From Luidia sarsii (lineage: Eukaryota > Echinodermata > Asteroidea > Paxillosida > Luidiidae): a stretch of DNA of 64,000 bases. The stretch spans positions 7,032,566-7,096,565 of the forward strand of contig OX465115.1 in assembly GCA_949987565.1 (NCBI GenBank), in the 5' to 3' direction. A model generated the notes under the pieces. It did no database searches and was not told the origin of the DNA. It saw nothing but the letters and a program-made list of their open reading frames with translations. The position numbers and the translations under genes were made by a program. Below are positions 19,121 to 32,500 of this stretch, in pieces. Numbering within the stretch: the stretch's first letter is position 1; each line of letters opens with the position of its first letter.

Positions 19121-22100
19121 GACGTCACGGTTGTGCAATTACCGGAGTAATTAAAACAATAAAAAATGAAAAATATGTAAAACAATGAAGAAAAAAAAAT
19201 GGGGAAAAAAATTGGACATTTCGAATTCGAACCAGTGCTTTCTTTCTACTGGTTCTACGCCGGTCCCTTAGACTGCGCAGAGTTGTCTTGAACTAAGCAA
19301 AAATAAGCGATTGATATGTTGTAATCGGGATACTATTTCTATTTCTTAATGAATTAAAAGAAGTTTTTTGTTTCTGATCATTTTGATCGGATTCATTGTG
19401 ATGCTTCAAATCATTTCAATCAATTCATTTAAAAAATTGAAATTTATTCCAATTTCAAAATGTAAATGAACTATTTTCCTACTAGTTTTCAACATGTCAG
19501 TGTGCTCTGATGGACTGGTGTAGAACCAGTAAGTAGAATGCACGGGTTCGAGTCACGGATGTTGCAGTTTTTTTTCTCAATTTATTTATTTTTATTTTCT
19601 TCATATTTGTCATATTTCATTGTTTTTATCACTCAAAGGATGCTTCTGTGATACTTTTATGCTACATAATTAACCTTATTCAATTCATAATCAGCTAGGA
19701 GACGCCATTTTGGCTGTGAAAGACTCTCTGTCCTTTTCAGTAACCTATAGTTAGTAAATATCTTTGATTGACGTAACAAAGCTGCCGCAATTCATTTATT
19801 AATATTTCAGCAATCAAAATATGATAGAAAATTTGTATTGAAGGTATTGCGGGACAATAAGAGACGGAATTTGGGCTCTGAAAGGCTCGCACACCATTTC
19901 AGTAACCTATAGTAAGTTGATACCTTTGATTGACGTATCAAAGGTGCCGCAATTCATTTATTAATATTTCAGCAATCAAAATATGATAGAAAAATTGTAT
20001 TGAAGGTATTGCGGGACAATAAGAGACGCAATTTTGGCTCTGAAAGGCTCGCAGACCATTTCAGTAACCTATAGTAAGTTGATACCTTTGATTGACTTAA
20101 CAAAGGTGCCGCAATTCATTAATTAATATTTCAGCAATCAAAATATGATAGAAAAATTGTATTGAAGGTATTGCGGGACAATAAGAGACGCAATTTTGGC
20201 TCTGAAAGGCTCGCAGACCATTTCAGTAACCTATAGTAAGTTGATACCTTTGATTGACTTAACAAAGGTGCCACAATTCATTCATTAATATTTCAGTTTT
20301 CAAAATGGGGACAAGAATATGTATTGAAGGTGTTGTTGGACAATAGGAATCCATATTCAATCACTTATGGTAATTAGGATACTTTTTAATGAGATTTTAA
20401 GTTGTCTTTAGTCATTTTAACTAAACAATCAACGGACGTCAAGGTTGTGCAATTACCGGAGTAATTAAAACAATAAAAAATGAAAAATATGTAAAACAAT
20501 GGAGAAAAAAAAATGGGGAAAAAAATTGCACATTCCGGATTCGAACCAGTGCTTTCTTTCTACTGGTTCTACGCCGGTCCCTTAGACTGCGCAGAGTTGT
20601 CTTGAACTAAGCAAAAATAAGCGATTGATATGTTGTAATCGGGATACTGTTTCTATTTCTTATTGAATTGAAAGAAGTTCTTTGTTTCTGATCATTTTGA
20701 TCGGATTCATTGTGATGCTTCAAATCATTTCAATCAATTCATTTAAAAAATTGAAATTTTTTCCAATTTCAAAATGTAAATAAACTATTTTCCTACTAGT
20801 TTTCAACATGTCAGTGTGCTCTGATGGACTGGTGTAGAAGCAGTAAGTAGAATGCACGGGTTCGAGTCACGGATGTTGCAATTTTTTTCTCAATTTTTTA
20901 TTTTTTATTTTCTTCATATTTGTCATATTTCATTGTTTTTATCACTCAAAGGATGCTTCTGTGATACTTTTATGCTGCATAATTAACCTTATTCAATTCA
21001 TAATCACCTAGGAGACGCCATTTTGGCTGTGAAAGACTCTCTGTCCTTTTCAGTAACCTATAGTAAGTTAATATCTTTGATTGACGTAACAAAGCTGCCG
21101 CAATTCATTTATTAATATTTCAGCAATCAAAATATGATAGAAAAATTGTATTGAAGGTATTGCGGGACAATAAGAGACGCAATTTTGGCTCTGAAAGGCT
21201 CGCAGACCATTTCAGTAACCTATAGTAAGTTGATACCTTTGATTGACGTATCAAAGGTGCCGCAATTCATTAATTAATATTTCAGCAATCAAAATATGAT
21301 AGAAAAATTGTATTGAAGGTATTGCGGGACAATAAGAGACGCAATTTTGGCTCTGAAAGGCTCGCAGACCATTCCAGTAACCTATAGTAAGTTGATACCT
21401 TTGATTGACTTAACAAAGGTGCCACAATTCATTTATTAATATTTCAGTTTTCAAAATGGGGACAAGAATATGTATTGAAGGTGTTGTGGGACAATAGGAA
21501 TCCATATTTAATCACTTATGGTAATTAGGATACTTTTTAATTAGATTTTAAGTTGTCTTTAGTCATTTTAACTAAACAAATAAACGGACGTCACGGTTGT
21601 GCAATTACCGGGGTAATTAAAACAATAAAAAATGAAAAATATGTAAAACAATGGAAAAAAAAAATTGGGAAAAAAAATTGCACATTCCGGATTCGAACCA
21701 GTGCTTTCTTTCTACTGGTTCTACGCCGGTCCCTTAGACTGCGCAGAGTTGTCTTGAACTAAGCAAAAATAAGCGATTGATATGTTGTAATCGGGATACT
21801 ATTTCTATTTCTTATTGAATTGAAAGAAGTTCTTTGTTTCTGATCATTTTGATAGGATTCATTGTGATGCTTCAAATCATTTCAATCAATTTATTTACAA
21901 AATTGAAATTTATTCCAATTTCAAAATGTAAATGAACTATTTTCCTACTAGTTTTCAACATGTCAGTGTGCTCTGATGGACTGGTGTAGTACCAGTAAGT
22001 AGAATGCACGGGTTCGAGTCACGGATGTTGCAATTTTTTTTCTCAATTCATTAATTTTTATTTTCTTCATATTTGTCATATTTCATTGTTTTTATCACTC

Positions 22101-25100
22101 AAAGGATGCTTCTGTGATACTTTTATGCTGCATAATTAACCTTATTCAATTCATAATCACCTAGGAGACGCCATTTTGGCTGTGAAAGACTCTCTGTCCT
22201 TTTCAGTAACCTATAGTAAGTTAATATCTTTGATTGACGTAACAAAGCTGCCGCAATTCATTTATTAATATTTCAGCAATCAAAATATGATAGAAAAATT
22301 GTATTGAAGGTATTGCGGGACAATAAGAGACGCAATTTTGGCTATGAAAGGCTCGCAGACCATTTCAGTAACCTACGGTAAGTTGATACCTTTGATTGAC
22401 TTAACAAATGTGCCGCAATTCATTAATTAATATTTCAGCAATCAAAATATGATAGAAAAATTGTATTGAAGGTATTGCGGGACAATAAGAGACGCAATTT
22501 TGGCTCTGAAAGGCTCGCAGACCATTCCAGTAACCTATAGTAAGTTGATACCTTTGATTGACTTAACAAAGGTGCCACAATTCATTTATTAATATTTCAG
22601 TTTTCAAAATGGGGACAAGAATATGTATTGAAGGTGTTGTGGGACAATAGGAATCCATATTTAATCACTTATGGTAATTAGGATACTTTTTAATGAGATT
22701 TTAAGTTGTCTTTAGTCATTTTAACTAAACAATCAACGGACGTCACGGTTGTGCAATTACCGGAGTAATTAGCACAATAAAAGATGAAAAATATGTAAAA
22801 CAATGGAGAAAAAAAATGGGGAAAAAAATTGGACATTCCGGATTCGAACCAGTGCTTTCTTTCTACTGGTTCTACGCCGGTCCCTTAGACTGCGCAGAGT
22901 TGTCTTGAACTAAGCAAAAATAAGCGATTGATATGTTGTAATCGGGATACTATTTCTATTTCTTAATGAATTGAAAGAAGTTCTTTGTTTCTGATCATTT
23001 TGATCGGATTCATTGTTATGCTTCAAATCATTTCAATCAATTCATTTAAAAAATTGAAATTTATTCCAATTTCAAAATGTAAATGAACTATTTTCCTACT
23101 AGTTTTCAACATGTCAGTTTGCTCTGATGGACTGGTGTAGAACCAGTAAGTAGAATGCACGGGTTCGAGTCACGGATGTTGCAGTTTTTTTCTCAATTTA
23201 TTTATTTTTATTTTCTTCATATTTGTCATATTTCATTGTTTTTATCACTCAAAGGATGCTTCTGTGGTACTTTTATGCTACATAATTAACCTTATTCAAT
23301 TCATAATCAGCTAGGAGACGCCATTTTGGCTGTGAAAGACTCTCTGTCCTTTTCAGTAACCTATAGTTAGCAAATATCTTTGATTGACGTAACAAAGCTG
23401 CCGCAATTCATTTATTAATATTTCAGCAATCAAAATATGATAGAAAATTTGTATTGAAGGTATTGCGGGACAATAAGAGACGGAATTTTGGCTCTGAAAG
23501 GCTCGCAAACCATTTCAGTAACCTATAGTAAGTTGATACCTTTGATTGACGTATCAAAGGTGCCGAAATTCATTTATTAATATCTCAGCAATCAAAATAT
23601 GATAGAAAAATTGTATTGAAGGTATTGCGGGACAATAAGAGACGCAATTTTGGCTCTGAAAGGCTCGCAGACCATTTCAGTAACCTATAGTAAGTTGATA
23701 CCTTTGATTGACGTATCAAAGGTGCCGCAATTCATTAATTAATATTTCAGCAATCAAAATATGATAGAAAAATTGTATTGAAGGTATTGCGGGACAATAA
23801 GAGACGCAATTTTGGCTCTGAAAGGCTCGCAGACCATTCCAGTAACCTATAGTAAGTTGATACCTTTGATTGACTTAACAAAGGTGCCACAATTCATTTA
23901 TTAATATTTCAGTTTTCAAAATGGGGACAAGAATATGTATTGAAGGTGTTGTGGGACAATAGGAATCCATATTTAATCACTTATGGTAATTAGGATACTT
24001 TTTAATGAGATTTTAAGTTGTCTTTAGTCATTTTAACTAAACAATCAACGGACGTCACGGTTGTGCAATTAACGGAGTAATTAGCACAATAAAAGATGAA
24101 AAATATGTAAAACAATGGAGAAAAAAAATGGGGAAACAAATTGGACATTCCGGATTCGAACCAGTGCTTTCTTTCTACTGGTTCTACGCCGGTCCCTTAG
24201 ACTGCGCAGAGTTGTCTTGAACTAAGCAAAAATAAGCGATTGATATGTTGTAATCGGGATACTATTTCTATTTCTTAATGAATTGAAAGAAGTTCTTTGT
24301 TTCTGATCATTTTGATCGGATTCATTGTTATGCTTCAAATCATTTCAATCAATTCATTTAAAAAATTGAAATTTATTCCAATTTCAAAATGTAAATGAAC
24401 TATTTTCCTACTAGTTTTCAACATGTCAGTTTGCTCTGATGGACTGGTGTAGAACCAGTAAGTAGAATGCACGGGTTCGAGTCACGGATGTTGCAGTTTT
24501 TTTCTCAATTTATTTATTTTTATTTTCTTCATATTTGTCATATTTCATTGTTTTTATCACTCAAAGGATGCTTCTGTGGTACTTTTATGCTACATAATTA
24601 ACCTTATTCAATTCATAATCAGCTAGGAGACGCCATTTTGGCTGTGAAAGACTCTCTGTCCTTTTCAGTAACCTATAGTTAGTAAATATCTTTGATTGAC
24701 GTAACAAAGCTGCCGCAATTCATTTATTAATATTTCAGCAATCAAAATATGATAGAAAATTTGTATTGAAGGTATTGCGGGACAATAAGAGACGGAATTT
24801 TGGCTCTGAAAGGCTCGCAAACCATTTCAGTAACCTATAGTAAGTTGATACCTTTGATTGACGTATCAAAGGTGCCGAAATTCATTTATTAATATCTCAG
24901 CAATCAAAATATGATAGAAAAATTGTATTGAAGGTATTGCGGGACAATAAGAGACGCAATTTTGGCTCTGAAAGGCTCGCAGACCATTTCAGTAACCTAT
25001 AGTAAGTTGATACCTTTGATTGACTTATCAAAGGTGCCGCAATTCATTAATTAATATTTCAGCAATCAAAATATGATAGAAAAATTGTATTGAAGGTATT

Positions 25101-26513
25101 GCGGGACAATAAGAGACGCAATTTTGGCTCTGAAAGGCTCGCAGACCATTCCAGTAACCTATAGTAAGTTGATACCTTTGATTGACTTAACAAAGGTGCC
25201 ACAATTCATTTATTAATATTTCAGTTTTCAAAATGGGGACAAGAATATGTATTGAAGGTGTTGTGGGACAATAGGAATCCATATTTAATCACTTATGGTA
25301 ATTAGGATACTTTTTAATGAGATTTTAAGTTGTCTTTAGTCATTTTAACTAAACAATCAACGGACGTCACGGTTGTGCAATTACCGGAGTAATTAGCACA
25401 ATAAAAGATGAAAAATATGTAAAACAATGGAGAAAAAAAATGGGGAAAAAAATTGGACATTCCGGATTCGAACCAGTGCTTTCTTTCTACTGGTTCTACG
25501 CCGGTCCCTTAGACTGCGCAGAGTTGTCTTGAACTAAGCAAAAATAAGCGATTGATATGTTGTAATCGGGATACTATTTCTATTTCTTAATGAATTGAAA
25601 GAAGTTCTTTGTTTCTGATCATTTTGATCGGATTCATTGTTATGCTTCAAATCATTTCAATCAATTAATTTAAAAAATTGAAATTTATTCCAATTTCAAA
25701 ATGTAAATGAACTATTTTCCTACTAGTTTTCAACATGTCAGTTTGCTCTGATGGACTGGTGTAGAACCAGTAAGTAGAATGCACGGGTTCGAGTCACGGA
25801 TGTTGCAGTTTTTTTCTCAATGTATTTATTTTTATTTTCTTCATATTTGTCATATTTCATTGTTTTTATCACTCAAAGGATGCTTCTGTGGTACTTTTAT
25901 GCTACATAATTAACCTTATTCAATTCATAATCAGCTAGGAGACGCCATTTTGGCTGTGAAAGACTCTCTGTCCTTTTCAGTAACCTATAGTTAGTAAATA
26001 TCTTTGATTGACGTAACAAAGCTGCCGCAATTCATTTATTAATATTTCAGCAATCAAAATATGATAGAAAATTTGTATTGAAGGTATTGCGGGACAATAA
26101 GAGACGGAATTTTGGCTCTGAAAGGCTCGCAAACCATTTCAGTAACCTATAGTAAGTTGATACCTTTGATTGACTTAACAAAGGTGCCGCAATTCATTTA
26201 TTAATATTTCAGCAATCAAAATATGATAGAAAAATTGTATTGAAGGTATTGCGGGACAAAAAGAGACGCAATTTTGGCTCTGAAAGGCTCGCAGACCATT
26301 CCAGTAACCTATAGTAAGTTGATACCTTTGATTGACTTAACAAAGGTGCCACAATTCACTTATTAATATTTCAGTTTTCAAAATGGGGACAAGAATATGT
26401 ATTGAAGGTGTTGTGGGACAATAGGAATCCATATTTAATCACTTATGGTAATTAGGATACTTTTTAATTAGATTTTAAGTTGTCTTTAGTCATTTTAACT
26501 AAACAAATAAACG
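19121..26513 (+). repeat. Array block 3: units 7-12 (1314, 1152, 1152, 1312, 1312, 1151 bp)
   Basis: Anchors are 19121, 20435, 21587, 22739, 24051 and 25363. Unit 8 (20435) has a variant type II module with GTAGAAGCAG in the right tRNA-like arm, breaking one anticodon-stem pair; it recurs at 44088 and 58911. Unit 9 (21587) is type I. Units 10 and 11 are neighbours of equal length sharing ATTGTTATGC, CTCGCAAACC, GTGCCGAAATTC and ATATCTCAG, so one is a recent copy of the other. Confidence 0.9.
23107..23181 (+). other. tRNA-like right arm in a type II module (unit 10)
   Basis: The same 75-nt span is closed by CAACAT (23107-23112) and ATGTTG (23176-23181). The anticodon-like stem is intact with loop TGTAGAA, and the B-box-like GGTTCGAGTCA and the T-run are kept. 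The matching left arm has its B-box at 22840-22850 on the minus strand. It shows that the paired arrangement holds in both subfamilies. Confidence 0.62.
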
Positions 26514-29500
26514 GACGTCACGGTTGTGCAATTACCGGGGTAATTAAAACAATAAAAAATGAAAAATATGTAAAACAATGGAAAAAAAAAATTGGGAAAA
26601 AAAATTGCACATTCCGGATTCGAACCAGTGCTTTCTTTCTACTGGTTCTACGCCGGTCCCTTAGACTGCGCAGAGTTGTCTTGAACTAAGCAAAAATAAG
26701 CGATTGATATGTTGTAATCGGGATACTATTTCTATTTCTTATTGAATTGAAAGAAGTTCTTTGTTTCTGATCATTTTGATAGGATTCATTGTGATGCTTC
26801 AAATCATTTCAATCAATTCATTTACAAAATTGAAATTTATTCCAATTTCAAAATGTAAATGAACTATTTTCCTACTAGTTTTCAACATGTCAGTGTGCTC
26901 TGATGGACTGGTGTAGTACCAGTAAGTAGAATGCACGGGTTCGAGTCACGGATGTTGCAATTTTTTTTCTCAATTCATTAATTTTTATTTTCTTCATATT
27001 TGTCATATTTCATTGTTTTTATCACTCAAAGGATGCTTCTGTGATACTTTTATGCTGCATAATTAACCTTATTCAATTCATAATCACCTAGGAGACGCCA
27101 TTTTGGCTGTGAAAGACTCTCTGTCCTTTTCAGTAACCTATAGTAAGTTAATATCTTTGATTGACGTAACAAAGCTGCCGCAATTCATTTATTAATATTT
27201 CAGCAATCAAAATATGATAGAAAAATTGTATTGAAGGTATTGCGGGACAATAAGAGACGCAATTTTGGCTATAAAAGGCTCGCAGACCATTTCAATAACC
27301 TACGGTAAGTTGATACCTTTGATTGACTTAACAAATGTGCCGCAATTCATTAATTAATATTTCAGCAATCAAAATATGATAGAAAAATTGTATTGAAGGT
27401 ATTGCGGGACAATAAGAGACGCAATTTTGGCTCTGAAAGGCTCGCAGACCATTCCAGTAACCTATAGTAAGTTGATACCTTTGATTGACTTAACAAAGGT
27501 GCCACAATTCATTTATTAATATTTCAGTTTTCAAAATGGGGACAAGAATATGTATTGAAGGTGTTGTGGGACAATAGGAATCCATATTTAATCACTTATG
27601 GTAATTAGGATACTTTTTAATGAGATTTTAAGTTGTCTTTAGTCATTTTAACTAAACAATCAACGGACGTCACGGTTGTGCAATTACCGGAGTAATTAGC
27701 ACAATAAAAGATGAAAAATATGTAAAACAATGGAGAAAAAAAATGGGGAAAAAAATTGGACATTCCGGATTCGAACCAGTGCTTTCTTTCTACTGGTTCT
27801 ACGCCGGTCCCTTAGACTGCGCAGAGTTGTCTTGAACTAAGCAAAAATAAGCGATTGATATGTTGTAATCGGGATACTATTTCTATTTCTTAATGAATTG
27901 AAAGAAGTTCTTTGTTTCTGATCATTTTGATCGGATTCATTGTTATGCTTCAAATCATTTCAATCAATTCATTTAAAAAATTGAAATTTATTCCAATTTC
28001 AAAATGTAAATGAACTATTTTCCTACTAGTTTTCAACATGTCAGTTTGCTCTGATGGACTGGTGTAGAACCAGTAAGTAGAATGCACGGGTTCGAGTCAC
28101 GGATGTTGCAGTTTTTTTTCTCAATTTATTTATTTTTATTTTCTTCATATTTGTCATATTTCATTGTTTTTATCACTCAAAGGATGCTTCTGTGGTACTT
28201 TTATGCTACATAATTAACCTTATTCAATTCATAATCAGCTAGGAGACGCCATTTTGGCTGTGAAAGACTCTCTGTCCTTTTCAGTAACCTATAGTTAGTA
28301 AATATCTTTGATTGACGTAACAAAGCTGCCGCAATTCATTTATTAATCTTTCAGCAATCAAAATATGATAGAAAATTTGTATTGAAGGTATTGCGGGACA
28401 ATAAGAGACGGAATTTTGGCTCTGAAAGGCTCGCAAACCATTTCAGTAACCTATAGTAAGTTGATACCTTTGATTGACGTATCAAAGGTGCCGAAATTCA
28501 TTTATTAATATTTCAGCAATCAAAATATGATAGAAAAATTGTATTGAAGGTATTGCGGGACAATAAGAGACGCAATTTTGGCTCTGAAAGGCTCGCAGAC
28601 CATTTCAGTAACCTATAGTAAGTTGATACCTTTGATTGACTTAACAAAGGTGCCGCAATTCATTAATTAATATTTCAGCAATCAAAATATGATAGAAAAA
28701 TTGTATTGAAGGTATTGCGGGACAATAAGAGACGCAATTTTGGCTCTGAAAGGCTCGCAGACCATTTCAGTAACCTATAGTCAGTTGATACCTTTGATTG
28801 ACTTAACAAAGGTGCCACAATTCATTCATTAATATTTCAGTTTTCAAAATGGGGACAAGAATATGTATTGAAGGTGTTGTTGGACAATAGGAATCCATAT
28901 TCAATCACTTATGGTAATTAGGATACTTTTTAATGAGATTTTAAGTTGTCTTTAGTCATTTTAACTAAACAATCAACGGACGTCAAGGTTGTGCAATTAC
29001 CGGAGTAATTAAAACAATAAAAAATGAAAAATATGTAAAACAATGGAGAAAAAAAAAGGGGAAAAAAGTTGCACATTCCGGATTCGAACCAGTGCTTTCT
29101 TTCTACTGGTTCTACGCCGGTCCCTTAGACTGCGCAGAGTTGTCTTGAACTAAGCAAAAATAAGCGATTGATATGTTGTAATCGGGATACTATTTCTATT
29201 TCTTATTGAATTGAAAGAAGTTCTTTGTTTCTGATCATTTTGATAGGATTCATTGTGATGCTTCAAATCATTTCAATCAATTCATTTACAAAATTGAAAT
29301 TTATTCCAATTTCAAAATGTAAATGAACTATTTTCCTACTAGTTTTCAACATGTCAGTGTGCTCTGATGGACTGGTGTAGTACCAGTAAGTAGAATGCAC
29401 GGGTTCGAGTCACGGATGTTGCAATTTTTTTTCTCAATTCATTAATTTTTATTTTCTTCATATTTGTCATATTTCATTGTTTTTATCACTCAAAGGATGC

Positions 29501-32500
29501 TTCTGTGATACTTTTATGCTGCATAATTAACCTTATTCAATTCATAATCACCTAGGAGACGCCATTTTGGCTGTGAAAGACTCTCTGTCCTTTTCAGTAA
29601 CCTATAGTAAGTTAATATCTTTGATTGACGTAACAAAGCTGCCGCAATTCATTTATTAATATTTCAGCAATCAAAATATGATAGAAAAATTGTATTGAAG
29701 GTATTGCGGGACAATAAGAGACGCAATTTTGGCTATGAAAGGCTCGCAGACCATTTCAATAACCTACGGTAAGTTGATACCTTTGATTGACTTAACAAAT
29801 GTGCCGCAATTCATTAATTAATATTTCAGCAATCAAAATATGATAGAAAAATTGTATTGAAGGTATTGCGGGACAATAAGAGACGCAATTTTGGCTCTGA
29901 AAGGCTCGCAGACCATTCCAGTAACCTATAGTAAGTTGATACCTTTGATTGACTTAACAAAGGTGCCACAATTCATTTATTAATATTTCAGTTTTCAAAA
30001 TGGGGACAAGAATATGTATTGAAGGTGTTGTGGGACAATAGGAATCCATATTTAATCACTTATGGTAATTAGGATACTTTTTAATGAGATTTTAAGTTGT
30101 CTTTAGTCATTTTAACTAAACAATCAACGGACGTCACGGTTGTGCAATTACCGGAGTAATTAGCACAATAAAAGATGAAAAATATGTAAAACAATGGAGA
30201 AAAAAAATGGGGAAAAAAATTGGACATTCCGGATTCGAACCAGTGCTTTCTTTCTACTGGTTCTACGCCGGTCCCTTAGACTGCGCAGAGTTGTCTTGAA
30301 CTAAGCAAAAATAAGCGATTGATATGTTGTAATCGGGATACTATTTCTATTTCTTAATGAATTGAAAGAAGTTCTTTGTTTCTGATCATTTTGATCGGAT
30401 TCATTGTTATGCTTCAAATCATTTCAATCAATTCATTTAAAAAATTGAAATTTATTCCAATTTCAAAATGTAAATGAACTATTTTCCTACTAGTTTTCAA
30501 CATGTCAGTTTGCTCTGATGGACTGGTGTAGAACCAGTAAGTAGAATGCACGGGTTCGAGTCACGGAAATTGAAGTTTTTTTTCTCAATTTATTTATTTT
30601 TATTTTCTTCATATTTGTCATATTTCATTGTTTTTATCACTCAAAGGATGCTTCTGTGGTACTTTTATGCTACATAATTAACCTTATTCAATTCATAATC
30701 AGCTAGGAGACGCCATTTTGGCTGTGAAAGACTCTCTGTCCTTTTCAGTAACCTATAGTTAGTAAATATCTTTGATTGACGTAACAAAGCTGCCGCAATT
30801 CATTTATTAATCTTTCAGCAATCAAAATATGATAGAAAATTGGTATTGAAGGTATTGCGGGACAATAAGAGACGGAATTTTGGCTCTGAAAGGCTCGCAA
30901 ACCATTTCAGTAACCTATAGTAAGTTGATACCTTTGATTGACGTATCAAAGGTGCCGAAATTCATTTATTAATATTTCAGCAATCAAAATATGATAGAAA
31001 AATTGTATTGAAGGTATTGCGGGACAATAAGAGACGCAATTTTGGCTCTGAAAGGCTCGCAGACCATTTCAGTAACCTATAGTAAGTTGATACCTTTGAT
31101 TGACTTAACAAAGGTGCCGCAATTCATTAATTAATATTTCAGCAATCAAAATATGATAGAAAAATTGTATTGAAGGTATTGCGGGACAATAAGAGACGCA
31201 ATTTTGGCTCTGAAAGGCTCGCAGACCATTTCAGTAACCTATAGTCAGTTGATACCTTTGATTGACTTAACAAAGGTGCCACAATTCATTCATTAATATT
31301 TCAGTTTTCAAAATGGGGACAAGAATATGTATTGAAGGTGTTGTTGGACAATAGGAATCCATATTCAATCACTTATGGTAATTAGGATACTTTTTAATGA
31401 GATTTTAAGTTGTCTTTAGTCATTTTAACTAAACAATCAACGGACGTCAAGGTTGTGCAATTACCGGAGTAATTAAAACAATAAAAAATGAAAAATATGT
31501 AAAACAATGGAGAAAAAAAAAGGGGAAAAAAATTGCACATTCCGGATTCGAACCAGTGCTTTCTTTCTACTGGTTCTACGCCGGTCCCTTAGACTGCGCA
31601 GAGTTGTCTTGAACTAAGCAAAAATAAGCGATTGATATGTTGTAATCGGGATACTATTTCTATTTCTTATTGAATTGAAAGAAGTTCTTTGTTTCTGATC
31701 ATTTTGATAGGATTCATTGTGATGCTTCAAATCATTTCAATCAATTCATTTACAAAATTGAAATTTATTCCAATTTCAAAATGTAAATGAACTATTTTCC
31801 TACTAGTTTTCAACATGTCAGTGTGCTCTGATGGACTGGTGTAGTACCAGTAAGTAGAATGCACGGGTTCGAGTCACGGATGTTGCAATTTTTTTTCTCA
31901 ATTCATTAATTTTTATTTTCTTCATATTTGTCATATTTCATTGTTTTTATCACTCAAAGGATGCTTCTGTGATACTTTTATGCTGCATAATTAACCTTAT
32001 TCAATTCATAATCACCTAGGAGACGCCATTTTGGCTGTGAAAGACTCTCTGTCCTTTTCAGTAACCTATAGTAAGTTAATATCTTTGATTGACGTAACAA
32101 AGCTGCCGCAATTCATTTATTAATATTTCATCAATCAAAATATGATAGAAAAATTGTATTGAAGGTATTGCGGGACAATAAGAGACGCAATTTTGGCTAT
32201 GAAAGGCTCGCAGACCATTTCAGTAACCTATAGTAAGTTGATACCTTTGATTGACGTATCAAAGGTGCCGAAATTCATTTATTAATATCTCAGCAATCAA
32301 AATATGATAGAAAAATTGTATTGAAGGTATTGCGGGACAATAAGAGACGCAATTTTGGCTCTGAAAGGCTCGCAGACCATTTCAGTAACCTATAGTAAGT
32401 TGATACCTTTGATTGACGTATCAAAGGTGCCGCAATTCATTAATTAATATTTCAGCAATCAAAATATGATAGAAAAATTGTATTGAAGGTATTGCGGGAC

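Noticed and set aside
21553..21762. Repeated 61-69 codon ORFs starting MSLVILTKQINGRHG (also at 26480, 37811, 45368, 47678)
   Set aside because: They lie in the fixed satellite module and read through the opposite strand of the left tRNA-like arm. Only some units keep the frame; poly-A length changes break it in others. There is no sign of coding selection.
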